Of a stretch of 33,852 nt of DNA, positions 15,071-21,967 are shown in pieces; the stretch's first letter is position 1, and every line of letters begins with the position of its first letter. Both the position numbers and the translations under genes were made by a program. The notes under the pieces were generated by a model, which was not told where the DNA came from, ran no database searches, and worked only from the letters and a program-made list of their open reading frames with translations. Origin of the DNA: Eubacteriales bacterium (lineage in GTDB: Bacteria > Bacillota > Clostridia > Oscillospirales > Butyricicoccaceae); assembly GCA_030524205.1 (NCBI GenBank), contig JAUNGZ010000026.1:1-33852 (forward strand), read 5' to 3'.

Positions 15071-15961
15071 TTATAGGTTTAGCAGTTTATCCTGCACATT
15101 GGCAAAGCCGAGCCGCGCGACCGTGTCTGAAAACCGTTCGCCGGCAACGCCTTGATCGCGGAACAGGGTAAGGGCGCGCTCGATTACGGCGAGCACCTCG
15201 TCCTTGCTCGAGAAAATGGGGTCGAGCGCGCGGCCCTGCGCAGTGCGCTTGCCCCAGCGGCCGCCGATGTAAATGCGGTAGCCCTCCATCTCCGTGCCGA
15301 CCACGCCGAACGGGCATTTGCCGACGCACCGGCCGCAGTGGTTGCAAAGCTCCTTATTGACCGAGAGCTTCTCATTGCCTAGGCGGCTCGCGCCAACCGG
15401 GCAGGCCTTTTCGATCTGGCAGACCTTGCAGCCGCGGCACTTGTCCATATCGTGCGCGGGCACGCGCTGGCCGATCACGCCGATGTCGTTCAAATCGGGC
15501 TTGACGCAGTTGTTTGGGCAGCCGCCGACCGCGATTTTAAACTTGTGCGGCAGCTTTTGGTCGTTCCAGCCGACGAAGAACCTCTCGTGGATTTCTTGGG
15601 ACAGCGCAAAGGTATCGATCAAGCCGTATTGGCAGGTTGTGCCCTTGCAGGAGACGACCGGCCGGACCTTCGCGCCCGTACCGCCGGTTTCCAGACCGCG
15701 CTCTTTGAGAAAGGCGCGCATCGGTTCGATATTGGCAAAGGGGACATGCTGCACCTCGACGGTCAGGCGCGTTGTCATCGCAATTTCGCCGTTGCCGAAA
15801 CGCTCGGCAGCTTCGGCGATCGTATGACTCTCGGCGGCTGTGATTTTGCCGTTGCGGGTGATCACACGGCCGTTGAAACAGTCGTCCGTGTTTTTGTCGC
15901 GCAGGAAGCCAAGGCCCTTGACGCGCTTAACGTCCTCGGCGGTCGGCAGTGATGTACTCAT
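15071..15961 (-). CDS. Small siroheme sulfite/nitrite reductase-like protein with ferredoxin domain
   Basis: 296 residues. The N-terminal half has the ferredoxin-like nitrite/sulfite reductase fold (ITAAESHTIAEAAERFGNGEIAMTTRLTVEVQHV). Siroheme/4Fe-4S ligand cysteines follow in VVSCKGTTCQYG (C105, C110) and GGCPNNCVKPDLND (C148, C152). Two 4Fe-4S motifs come next: CRGCKVCQIEKACP (C175-C187) and CNHCGRCVGKCP (C206-C216). The C-terminal WGKRTAQG and IYIGGRW blocks match the AsrC/small sulfite-reductase group. It probably reduces sulfite or a related oxyanion, but no partner subunit or siroheme gene is nearby. AGGAGG precedes the ATG at 15961. Confidence 0.88.
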   Translation of the reverse strand: MSTSLPTAEDVKRVKGLGFLRDKNTDDCFNGRVITRNGKITAAESHTIAEAAERFGNGEIAMTTRLTVEVQHVPFANIEPMRAFLKERGLETGGTGAKVRPVVSCKGTTCQYGLIDTFALSQEIHERFFVGWNDQKLPHKFKIAVGGCPNNCVKPDLNDIGVIGQRVPAHDMDKCRGCKVCQIEKACPVGASRLGNEKLSVNKELCNHCGRCVGKCPFGVVGTEMEGYRIYIGGRWGKRTAQGRALDPIFSSKDEVLAVIERALTLFRDQGVAGERFSDTVARLGFANVQDKLLNL

Positions 15962-16015
15962 GATTTTCCTCCTTATGTCCGGTACCCGGATGGTGGATTT
16001 CCACCTATTAAGGAG

Positions 16016-16044
16016 ATTATAGCAGGATTTTGCCGGCATAGCAA
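16016..16044 (-). promoter_or_regulatory. Promoter of the sulfite reductase gene
   Basis: Minus-strand TTGCTA (16044-16039), 17-bp spacer, TATAAT (16021-16016) with TG one base upstream. The roughly 50-nt leader holds two small hairpins (GGTGGA/TCCACC and TCCGG/CCGGA). Confidence 0.7.
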
Positions 16045-16258
16045 TTGCAATATCCGATACGGCAGGGAAATGCTCCCATGGCGCGCCTGCGGCGGTTCAT
16101 GAGGGACGGTATTTCAGACTGTGGCCGCGCTGCACGGCAGGATATAGAAAATATATACAAATATTATATGATCATGTTATACTAATTCTACAGCAGGAAG
16201 TAGACAGCGTTTTTTGACGCAATAAAGTAGAGTAAAATCCCTAAAATGGAGGGGTTTT

Positions 16259-16474
16259 ATGTCAATCAATGCAAAATTTTCTGGCTATTTGTATACATAT
16301 CGTATATCAAATCAAATGACGCAGAAAAAGATGTCCGAGCTGTGCGGCGTTTCATTGCGCCATTATCAGGATTTGGAGATCGGCCGGGCGCTTCCTAATT
16401 TAACGAATGCGGTTCATATTGCGGCCCAATTAAATATTAGCTTGGATTCGCTGAAAAGCGAGGTGTCGCGATAA
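16259..16474 (+). CDS. Small XRE-family helix-turn-helix regulator
   Basis: 71 residues. YRISNQMTQKKMSELCGVSLRHYQDLEIGRALPNLTNAVHIAAQLNISLDSL is a complete Cro/C1-type HTH with no added sensor domain. GGAGGGG lies 4 nt before the ATG. The next gene begins directly after the stop codon (TAAATG), so the two are translationally coupled. Upstream, 16140-16258 is AT-rich with a possible extended -10 (TGTTATACT near 16173); between there and the sulfite reductase promoter I see nothing definite. Confidence 0.85.
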   Translation: MSINAKFSGYLYTYRISNQMTQKKMSELCGVSLRHYQDLEIGRALPNLTNAVHIAAQLNISLDSLKSEVSR

Positions 16475-16708
16475 ATGCAGTACCGTTACGCTTGGTTTGA
16501 AGAGGAACTGACGGATGCGGGAGGCGTGCCGCACCGTTCGCTCGGCGTTGCCGGGTACCGGCAGGATCGCGGCGGGCCGCATCTGGTCACGGTGGTCGCA
16601 GACGTGTCGGCCGATCGGATATGGATGGAGCATTTTGTGAACAAATGCACGCGGATGCAGTTGCATCCCCTGCATTTGCTGGATACGATTTTGGATGCGC
16701 TGCCTTGA
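16475..16708 (+). CDS. DUF6514-like small protein
   Basis: 77 residues. YRYAWFEEELTDAGG-LGVAGYRQ-VTVVADVSADRIWMEHFVNKCTRMQLHPLHLLDTILDALP follows the DUF6514 pattern as I remember it: an N-terminal beta-rich part, a D-[IV]-S-x-D centre, then a helix with a C/N-x-x-x-L-x-P-x-H-L-x-D-x-[IL] ending. Function unknown. It starts immediately after the stop of the small XRE regulator with no separate ribosome binding site, so it probably depends on translation of that gene. No membrane or secretion signal. Confidence 0.7.
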   Translation: MQYRYAWFEEELTDAGGVPHRSLGVAGYRQDRGGPHLVTVVADVSADRIWMEHFVNKCTRMQLHPLHLLDTILDALP

Positions 16709-16761
16709 GCAGCGCGTCCGGATAGGGTGGAGATAGGTGCGGCATACCGCCGCGGTTTGTC

Positions 16762-16800
16762 AAAAGAAAGAGCCGGTATTCGAACCGGCTCTTTCTTTTT
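16762..16800. terminator. Bidirectional terminator
   Basis: AAAAGAAAGAGCCGGT/ACCGGCTCTTTCTTTT stem, 6-nt loop, T-run. It lies between the DUF6514-like gene and the convergent TetR gene. Confidence 0.9.
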
Positions 16801-16876
16801 GGATGGACCCAAACGGGCCGCGCGCCTTCGCTCCGTCGGGCTATTCGCCAGAGGCATGGGAGGCGCTTAGCCGGCG

Positions 16877-17404
16877 TTACCGGAAATTGTTTGCAAGCCG
16901 CAGAAATTCATCCGCCATGGCCTCCGGCGTTTCTCTTGTGCCGCTTTCGAGCCAGCAGAGCATCATGTTATAAAACGCGCCCGAAAAATAATAAATCGAA
17001 TATTTCGATATCGAGCTGGCAGGTATGTCGCCGTACGCGTTGATTTCACAGTCCGTGATGACGTCCAGCAGTGTGGCGGCCATTTTGGCATGATGGAAGG
17101 CCAGCACCAGCCCGGCATTTTCCTGATAAAACCGGAACTTATACAGCATGGCCTCTCTGCTGTAAAAATCCCCGCTTGCACACGGTTTTCCCTCGTGGTA
17201 GCGCTGCGCCATGCACTCGACGCCATAGTCTATCAGCTCTTTTACGGATTTAAAATTGCGGTAGAAGGACGCGCGCGCCACCCCCGAGGCTTCGATCAGC
17301 TCGCTCGCGGTTATTTTTGACCAGTCCTTGCGCCCCGCAAAATCAACCAGTGCGGCAAATAAACGGTCCTTTACCCGTTTATTGGCGGATTTTCGTTTGT
17401 CCAT
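16877..17404 (-). CDS. TetR/AcrR family regulator
   Basis: 175 residues. The N-terminal HTH is clear (KDRLFAALVDFAGRKDWSKITASELIEASGVARASFYRNFKSVKELI). The C-terminal ligand domain is helical, with a W in the last helices typical of the TetR_C family found in Firmicutes (YYFSGAFYNMMLCWLESGTRETPEAMADEF). It faces the EFR1-type gene across a 108-bp gap holding a perfect palindrome over that gene's -10, so it probably represses the flavodoxin gene; a half-site (TGATACA) also lies at its own start codon. The ligand is unknown. Confidence 0.9.
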   Translation of the reverse strand: MDKRKSANKRVKDRLFAALVDFAGRKDWSKITASELIEASGVARASFYRNFKSVKELIDYGVECMAQRYHEGKPCASGDFYSREAMLYKFRFYQENAGLVLAFHHAKMAATLLDVITDCEINAYGDIPASSISKYSIYYFSGAFYNMMLCWLESGTRETPEAMADEFLRLANNFR

Positions 17405-17439
17405 GATACAATTTCCTCAATTTGTCTCAGGTTTACACA

Positions 17440-17467
17440 TTGACATCGCCATTCAATATGATACAAT
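17440..17467 (+). promoter_or_regulatory. Promoter of the EFR1-type gene
   Basis: TTGACA (17440-17445), 16-bp spacer, TACAAT (17462-17467). The -10 lies inside the TetR-type palindrome. Confidence 0.75.
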
Positions 17468-17479
17468 ATGTATCATATT
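17455..17479. promoter_or_regulatory. Probable operator for the divergent TetR regulator
   Basis: AATATGATACA-ATA-TGTATCATATT, a perfect 11-bp inverted repeat with a 3-nt centre. It covers the -10 of the flavodoxin promoter, as expected for repression by steric block. Confidence 0.8.
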
Positions 17480-17512
17480 AAAACGCATCTATTTTGTCAA
17501 GAGGAGGACGGT

Positions 17513-18289
17513 ATGGTTTTATATTTCAGCGGCACCGGCAACAGCCAGTTTGCAGCGGTCGAATTGGCCCGGCTGCTCGCGGACGGACGGGCGGTTTCGA
17601 TCAACCGCTATTTGAAAACGGGCGGGAAGGCCGCCATTCGGTCGGAGCGGCCGCTGGTGTTTGTGGCGCCGACCTATTGCTGGCGCCTGCCAAAGGTTGT
17701 GGAGCGGTGGATTATGGAAACCGAGTTTGCGGGCAGCCGGGACGCGTATTTCATATTGACCTGCGGCGGAAACAGCGGCAACGCCGCGGCTTATGCGGAA
17801 AAGCTGTGCGCGAAGAAGGGGCTGCGGTTTTGCGGGCTTGCTTCGGTGGTCATGCCGGAAAATTATTTGGCCCTGTTCCCAACGCCCGACGAGCCGGCGT
17901 GCCGGGCGGTCATGGAACGCGCCGCGCCGCGCATCGCCGCGCTGGCCGGACAGATCCGGGAGGGCAGGCGCTTTGCCAAACAGCCCGTATCCCTTGCGGA
18001 CAGGCTGGAAAGCGGCCCGGTCAACCCGCTGTTTTACGCGCTTTTTGTGCATGATAAGGGCTTTGCCGTTTCGGAGAGCTGTGTTTCCTGCGGGAAATGC
18101 GCCATGCGCTGTCCGCTGAACAACATCGGGATGGCCGATGGCAGACCCGAGTGGAAGGGCAACTGCACGCATTGCATGGCGTGCATCGGCGGCTGTCCCG
18201 CCGGGGCGATTTCGTACAAATCGAAATCCAAGGGACGGAATCAGTATTATATCATGAACGATTCGTTATGCTGGGAAGAGGAGGTCTGA
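17513..18289 (+). CDS. EFR1-family flavodoxin/ferredoxin fusion protein
   Basis: 258 residues. A flavodoxin-like N-terminus (LYFSGTGNSQFAA, FMN-phosphate loop at residues 5-11; APTYCWRLPKVVERWI) is joined to two C-terminal 4Fe-4S motifs, CVSCGKCAMRCPLNNI and CTHCMACIGGCPAGAI. This is the EFR1 (ferrodoxin) architecture, taken to move electrons between flavin and clusters in anaerobes; specific partners are unknown. GAGGAGG precedes the ATG at 17513. The stop codon lies inside a terminator hairpin. Expression is probably controlled by the divergent TetR regulator. Confidence 0.88.
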   Translation: MVLYFSGTGNSQFAAVELARLLADGRAVSINRYLKTGGKAAIRSERPLVFVAPTYCWRLPKVVERWIMETEFAGSRDAYFILTCGGNSGNAAAYAEKLCAKKGLRFCGLASVVMPENYLALFPTPDEPACRAVMERAAPRIAALAGQIREGRRFAKQPVSLADRLESGPVNPLFYALFVHDKGFAVSESCVSCGKCAMRCPLNNIGMADGRPEWKGNCTHCMACIGGCPAGAISYKSKSKGRNQYYIMNDSLCWEEEV

Positions 18290-18309
18290 CGGTGTCAGAC
18301 CTCCTTTTA
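18280..18309 (+). terminator. Terminator overlapping the EFR1 stop codon
   Basis: GGAGGTCTGAC-GGT-GTCAGACCTCC, 11-bp stem with a triloop, followed by TTTTATT. The first arm contains the last codons and the TGA. Confidence 0.9.
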
Positions 18310-18321
18310 TTGAGGCAAAAT

Positions 18322-18350
18322 AAAAAAGCCCGCAAAATGCGGGCTTTTCT
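18322..18350 (-). terminator. Terminator of tRNA-Gly
   Basis: AAAAGCCCGC/GCGGGCTTTT stem with a T-run on the minus strand, starting 4 nt after the tRNA CCA end. Confidence 0.9.
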
Positions 18351-18353
18351 GCG

Positions 18354-18427
18354 TGGAGCGGATGATGGGAGTCGAACCCACCTATGCAGCTTGGGAAGCT
18401 GCCGTTCTACCGATGAACTACACCCGC
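18354..18427 (-). tRNA. tRNA-Gly (anticodon CCC)
   Basis: The minus strand folds as a full cloverleaf: acceptor GCGGGTG/CATCCGC with one G-U pair, anticodon stem GCAGC/GCTGC with loop TTCCCAA (anticodon CCC, reading GGG), T-arm with GGTTCGACTCC, and an encoded CCA end. It has its own promoter and terminator. Confidence 0.96.
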
Positions 18428-18440
18428 GGATACAACTGTT

Positions 18441-18469
18441 ATTTTAAGGGCATCGCGCCGGTTTGTCAA
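18441..18469 (-). promoter_or_regulatory. Promoter of tRNA-Gly
   Basis: Minus-strand TTGACA (18469-18464), 17-bp spacer, TAAAAT (18446-18441), 14 bp upstream of the tRNA 5' end. Confidence 0.85.
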
Positions 18470-18481
18470 GTCCGGTCTTAT

Positions 18482-18515
18482 ATTGTAAACCAAAAAATAA
18501 AACGTAGTTGACAAT
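18482..18515. promoter_or_regulatory. BirA-type biotin operator
   Basis: ATTGTAAACC (18482-18491) and AGTTGACAAT (18506-18515) form an imperfect inverted repeat with a 14-bp spacer. This matches the known BirA operator layout (ATTGTnAAC halves, about 14 bp apart). It covers the -35 of the bioY promoter, so bioY should be repressed when biotin is sufficient. Confidence 0.75.
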
Positions 18516-18536
18516 TTGCCGCCGCTTTGGTAAACT
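18508..18536 (+). promoter_or_regulatory. Promoter of bioY
   Basis: TTGACA (18508-18513), 17-bp spacer, TAAACT (18531-18536). The -35 is part of the right BirA half-site. Confidence 0.8.
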
Positions 18537-18571
18537 GTTCCGGAACGATAGCTTTGGAAGGAGAATGCTCA

Positions 18572-19144
18572 ATGAGCAAGAAAAAGACAGAAAACGTCCG
18601 TATGCTGGCAATCAGCGCGCTGTTTACCGCGCTGATTGCGGTCGGTGCGTTTATCCGGATCCCGGTGCCGCTTTGGCCGTTTACCCTGCAAACGCTGTTC
18701 ACCACGCTGGCGGCGCTGCTGCTCGGCCCGCGGTACGGCGCGCTGGCCTGCGCGGCCTATATGGTGCTGGGGCTGGCCGGGCTGCCCATTTTCACTGGCG
18801 GCGGCGGACCGCAGTACATTTTCCATCCGACCTTTGGGTGCATTGTGGGCTTTGTCCTTGGCGCGCTGCTCGCGGGTTTTATTGTGCGGCGCGCGTCCCG
18901 CCGGGGATTCGGGGTCTATCTGGCCGCCGGTCTGGCCGATATGGCGGTTGTATACGTGATCGGCATGGCATGGTTCTGGGCCGTCAAGGCGTTTTACATG
19001 GGCGATCCGATCGGCATGTGGACGCTGTTCCTGACCTGCTTCCTGCCGACGGCCGGCGTGGATATCCTAAAAGCGGCGGCCGCCGCCGCGCTGGCGGTGC
19101 GGCTGGTTCCGGCGCTTGGCTTATCCCGCGCCGAAGCGGAATAA
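18572..19144 (+). CDS. bioY: Biotin transporter BioY (ECF S component)
   Basis: 190 residues with about six TM segments. RIPVPLWPFTLQTLFTTLAALLLGPRYGALACAAYMVLGLAGLPIFTGGGGPQYIFHPTFGCIVGF is the characteristic BioY core. It binds and imports biotin, usually with shared ECF ATPases and an EcfT that are not in this window. AAGGAGA precedes the ATG at 18572. The upstream BirA-type operator independently supports the call. A terminator follows, so the gene is alone on its transcript. Confidence 0.96.
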   Translation: MSKKKTENVRMLAISALFTALIAVGAFIRIPVPLWPFTLQTLFTTLAALLLGPRYGALACAAYMVLGLAGLPIFTGGGGPQYIFHPTFGCIVGFVLGALLAGFIVRRASRRGFGVYLAAGLADMAVVYVIGMAWFWAVKAFYMGDPIGMWTLFLTCFLPTAGVDILKAAAAAALAVRLVPALGLSRAEAE

Positions 19145-19176
19145 AAGAAAAGGACGCTTCGGCGTCCTTTCTTTTT
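19143..19176 (+). terminator. Terminator of bioY
   Basis: AAAGAAA-GGACGC-TTCG-GCGTCC-TTTCTTT hairpin with a UUCG-type loop and T-run, overlapping the end of the stop codon. Confidence 0.88.
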
Positions 19177-19239
19177 GCCGGCCGCCGTGTTATACTGTAT
19201 CTTGTTTGGAAAATGCTCTTACGGAGAAGGGAGGCCGTT

Positions 19240-20094
19240 ATGGCCAAGGGAAAAAAGCCCGCGGCGGAAAAAATGGTGGAAACGCGCAGGCGCGTGCGGC
19301 GCAGGCTGACGATCCGAGGCGTTTTATCCTTTTTTATTATACTGACGCTGATCCGCGCGGTTTTTATGCGCCGCTATGAAAATGTGTTTGTGTGCGTGCT
19401 CGCGCTGATCCTATTCTGCATTCCGATGAAGCTGGAAAAGCAGCTCGCGATCGACATTCCGCCCGTGATGGAAGGCATCATCTACTGCTTTATTTTTGCG
19501 GCGGAAATTTTAGGCGAAATCAATTCGTTTTATACGATCATTCCGGGCTGGGATACCATGCTGCACACGATCAACGGCTTTTTGGTCGCGGCGGTCGGTT
19601 TCTCGCTGGTCGACCTGTTCAACCGCAGCGAACGGTTTACGTTTAAGCTGTCGCCCGCGTTCCTCGCCATCGTGGCTTTCTGCTTTTCGATGACGGTGGG
19701 CGTGCTGTGGGAATTTTACGAGTTCGGCATGGACCAGTTTTTCGGCACCGATATGCAGAAGGATTTTCTGGTGACGACCGTCAACTCCGTGCTGCTCAAT
19801 CCCGATGGGCTGAACACGGTGGTGCATGTGCCGATCGAAAGCTTGGTCGTCAACGGGCAGGACTGGATGCAGTTCCCCGGCGGGTATATCGACATCGGCC
19901 TGATCGACACAATGAAGGATCTGATGGTTAATTTTGTCGGCGCGACGGTGTTTTCGGTCATCGGCTTTTTCTATGTCAAGCATCAGGGCAAGGGCAAGCT
20001 GGCGGCGTCGTTTATTCCGGTTGTGCTGGACACGGAGCAGGAGGAAGAAAAAAAACAGGAATTTGCGCAGGATACGGAACCGGAGGGGGACTGA
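19240..20094 (+). CDS. Membrane protein, YjdF/DUF2238-like
   Basis: 284 residues. A basic N-terminus (MAKGKKPAAEKMVETRRRVRRR) precedes about six TM segments. PGWDTMLHTINGFLVAAVGF, VGVLWEFYEFGMDQFFGTDMQ and the closing IDIGLIDTMKDLMVNFVGATVFSVIGFFYV carry the acidic, membrane-embedded pattern (WEFYEF, DT-x-D/N-GA) of the DUF2238/YjdF group. The C-terminus is acidic. GAAGGGAGG precedes the ATG. A possible extended -10 (TGTTATACT, near 19187) lies upstream. Function unknown. The SLH protein begins 44 nt downstream and may be co-transcribed. Confidence 0.65.
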   Translation: MAKGKKPAAEKMVETRRRVRRRLTIRGVLSFFIILTLIRAVFMRRYENVFVCVLALILFCIPMKLEKQLAIDIPPVMEGIIYCFIFAAEILGEINSFYTIIPGWDTMLHTINGFLVAAVGFSLVDLFNRSERFTFKLSPAFLAIVAFCFSMTVGVLWEFYEFGMDQFFGTDMQKDFLVTTVNSVLLNPDGLNTVVHVPIESLVVNGQDWMQFPGGYIDIGLIDTMKDLMVNFVGATVFSVIGFFYVKHQGKGKLAASFIPVVLDTEQEEEKKQEFAQDTEPEGD

Positions 20095-20138
20095 CTGCGT
20101 CTATCAAAACAGATAAACTGAAAAGGGGATACCGATCT

Positions 20139-21914
20139 ATGAAAAAACAATTTACCGGCGCGGCGCTTGCCGTGCTGATGGCGGCCGCCCTGCCGATTTC
20201 CGCATGCGCGGCGGACGCCGATACCTCAAACAAGCCTGCCGCGCCGGAGCTGAACCGCACGGTGCACATGCAGTATATGAACGGGTATGAGGACGGCACC
20301 TTCCGTCCCGACGCGACCATCACCCGCGCCGAAACCTGCAAGCTGATTTCGGCGCTGCTGACCGAAAAATCCGCGGGTCCGGACTATCTGTTCACCGATG
20401 TGGACGTTTCCGCTTGGTATGCCGGCGCGGTGCGCGAGCTGGTCGGCTTTTCACTCGTGAGCGGCTATAAGGACGGCACGTTCCGCCCGGACGCCTCGAT
20501 CACCCGCGCCGAGTTCGTCACCATTCTCTCGCGCTTCCCGCACAACGATATCGGCACGGAAAAGCGCTTTTCCGATGTTCCCTCGACCTACTGGGCGGCG
20601 GACGCGGTGCAGACCGCAGCCGCGCAGGGCTGGGTCGGCGGCTATAAGGACGGCACGTTCCGTCCGGACGATTTCATCACCCGCGCCGAGGCCGTGACCA
20701 TGCTGGGCCGCGTGCTCGGCCGTCAGGGCGATGCCGTCATGGCGGCGTCCGGCGACGGCATCCGCATCATGCCCGACGTGCCCGATACCCATTGGGCGTA
20801 TCTGGCCATGCTGGAGGCAACGACCGATCACCAGTATGAAAGCAAAGACGGCGCCGAGGTCTGGACGAGCTTTGACAAGGAAACCACCGCGCTTGCCGAG
20901 GGCTGGCACAACATCGGCGGCGAGCTGTTCCATGTCAACGCCGCGCAGCAGTTCGACAGCGCCGCGACGGTGGACGGGCTTGCGCTCGACCGCAACGGCC
21001 GCTACACGACCGGCAATGAAACGCTCGACAAGCTGCTGACCGCGGCGGCCGCCAAAACGGTCAACGATAAGATGACACAGCCGGAAAAGCTGCGCGCCAT
21101 GTACGATTACGCCAAAGCGGCGTTCGGCTATCTGGGCGTCGGCACGATCGACACCGCGAAGGACGGCTGGGACGTTGAGCAGGCGATCAACATGCTGCAA
21201 AACGGCAAGGGCAACTGCTATTCGTGGTCGTCCGTCTTTACGCATCTGGCGCGCAAGGTCGGGTATGACGCGAAGCCCGTCGTGGGCACGGGCGTCAGCC
21301 CCAAGGGCAGCGAATCCGTGCATGCGTGGACGGAGATCACGATCGACGGCGTGCCCTACACCTTCGATCCGCAGATTGAAAGCGTGTACGCGGCCCGCTA
21401 CGGCGAGCAGTACGACCTGTTTATGAAGAAATACGGCGAGGCCGAGTGGGGCTACAAAACGGCCGACGCCGAGACCCCGGAAACGCCCGAGGCGCCCGAG
21501 GCGGATAAGGCGCTTACCGCCCTGATGGAGCAGGTCTACGGCGATAAGCCGTATCAGAGCATGGTGCAGCAGTCCGTGCTGTACGACGGCATGAGCAAGG
21601 ATGAGAACGCCCGCCCGCTGAGCTGGTACCTTGGCACCGACGAGCTGGAAAGCCAGATCGCGGCCGGCCTCGCCTCCGAGTCCGCCATTACCTCGCAGGC
21701 GCATTCGGTCGTGCTGCTCCGCCTGAAGGACGGCGCGGACGCTGCCGCCGCGAAAAAGACGATTGCGGACAAGGTCGATCCCTACAAGTGGATCTGCGTC
21801 GGCGTCGACCCTAAAAACGTCAAGGTGGAGAGCGTGGGCAATTTGATCTGCGTCGTGCTCGACAACGATAACGCCGAGACCTATATCGACAATTTCAAAG
21901 CAGCCGCCCAGTAA
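20139..21914 (+). CDS. S-layer-homology protein with transglutaminase-like and DUF4358-like domains
   Basis: 591 residues, exported: signal peptide 1-24 ending at ACAA. Three SLH motifs follow (GYEDGTFRPDATITRAE near 49, GYKDGTFRPDASITRAE near 109, GYKDGTFRPDDFITRAE near 168), expected to anchor it to the cell-wall polymer. Residues 290-430 form a transglutaminase/protease-like domain with a complete candidate triad: C360 in GKGNCYSWSS, H395 in VHAWTEI, D410 in YTFDPQ. A Pro/Glu-rich linker (near 445-460) leads to a C-terminal region resembling DUF4358. The activity could be cross-linking or peptide cleavage. AAAAGGGGA precedes the ATG. Confidence 0.88.
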   Translation: MKKQFTGAALAVLMAAALPISACAADADTSNKPAAPELNRTVHMQYMNGYEDGTFRPDATITRAETCKLISALLTEKSAGPDYLFTDVDVSAWYAGAVRELVGFSLVSGYKDGTFRPDASITRAEFVTILSRFPHNDIGTEKRFSDVPSTYWAADAVQTAAAQGWVGGYKDGTFRPDDFITRAEAVTMLGRVLGRQGDAVMAASGDGIRIMPDVPDTHWAYLAMLEATTDHQYESKDGAEVWTSFDKETTALAEGWHNIGGELFHVNAAQQFDSAATVDGLALDRNGRYTTGNETLDKLLTAAAAKTVNDKMTQPEKLRAMYDYAKAAFGYLGVGTIDTAKDGWDVEQAINMLQNGKGNCYSWSSVFTHLARKVGYDAKPVVGTGVSPKGSESVHAWTEITIDGVPYTFDPQIESVYAARYGEQYDLFMKKYGEAEWGYKTADAETPETPEAPEADKALTALMEQVYGDKPYQSMVQQSVLYDGMSKDENARPLSWYLGTDELESQIAAGLASESAITSQAHSVVLLRLKDGADAAAAKKTIADKVDPYKWICVGVDPKNVKVESVGNLICVVLDNDNAETYIDNFKAAAQ

Positions 21915-21923
21915 CAACGCAAT

Positions 21924-21959
21924 AAAAAAGCCGCAGCCCAAAAGGCTGCGGCTTTTTTT
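21924..21959. terminator. Bidirectional terminator
   Basis: AAAAAAGCCGCAGCC/GGCTGCGGCTTTTTT stem between the convergent SLH gene and fbp. Confidence 0.92.
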
Positions 21960-21967
21960 ATGCTTTT

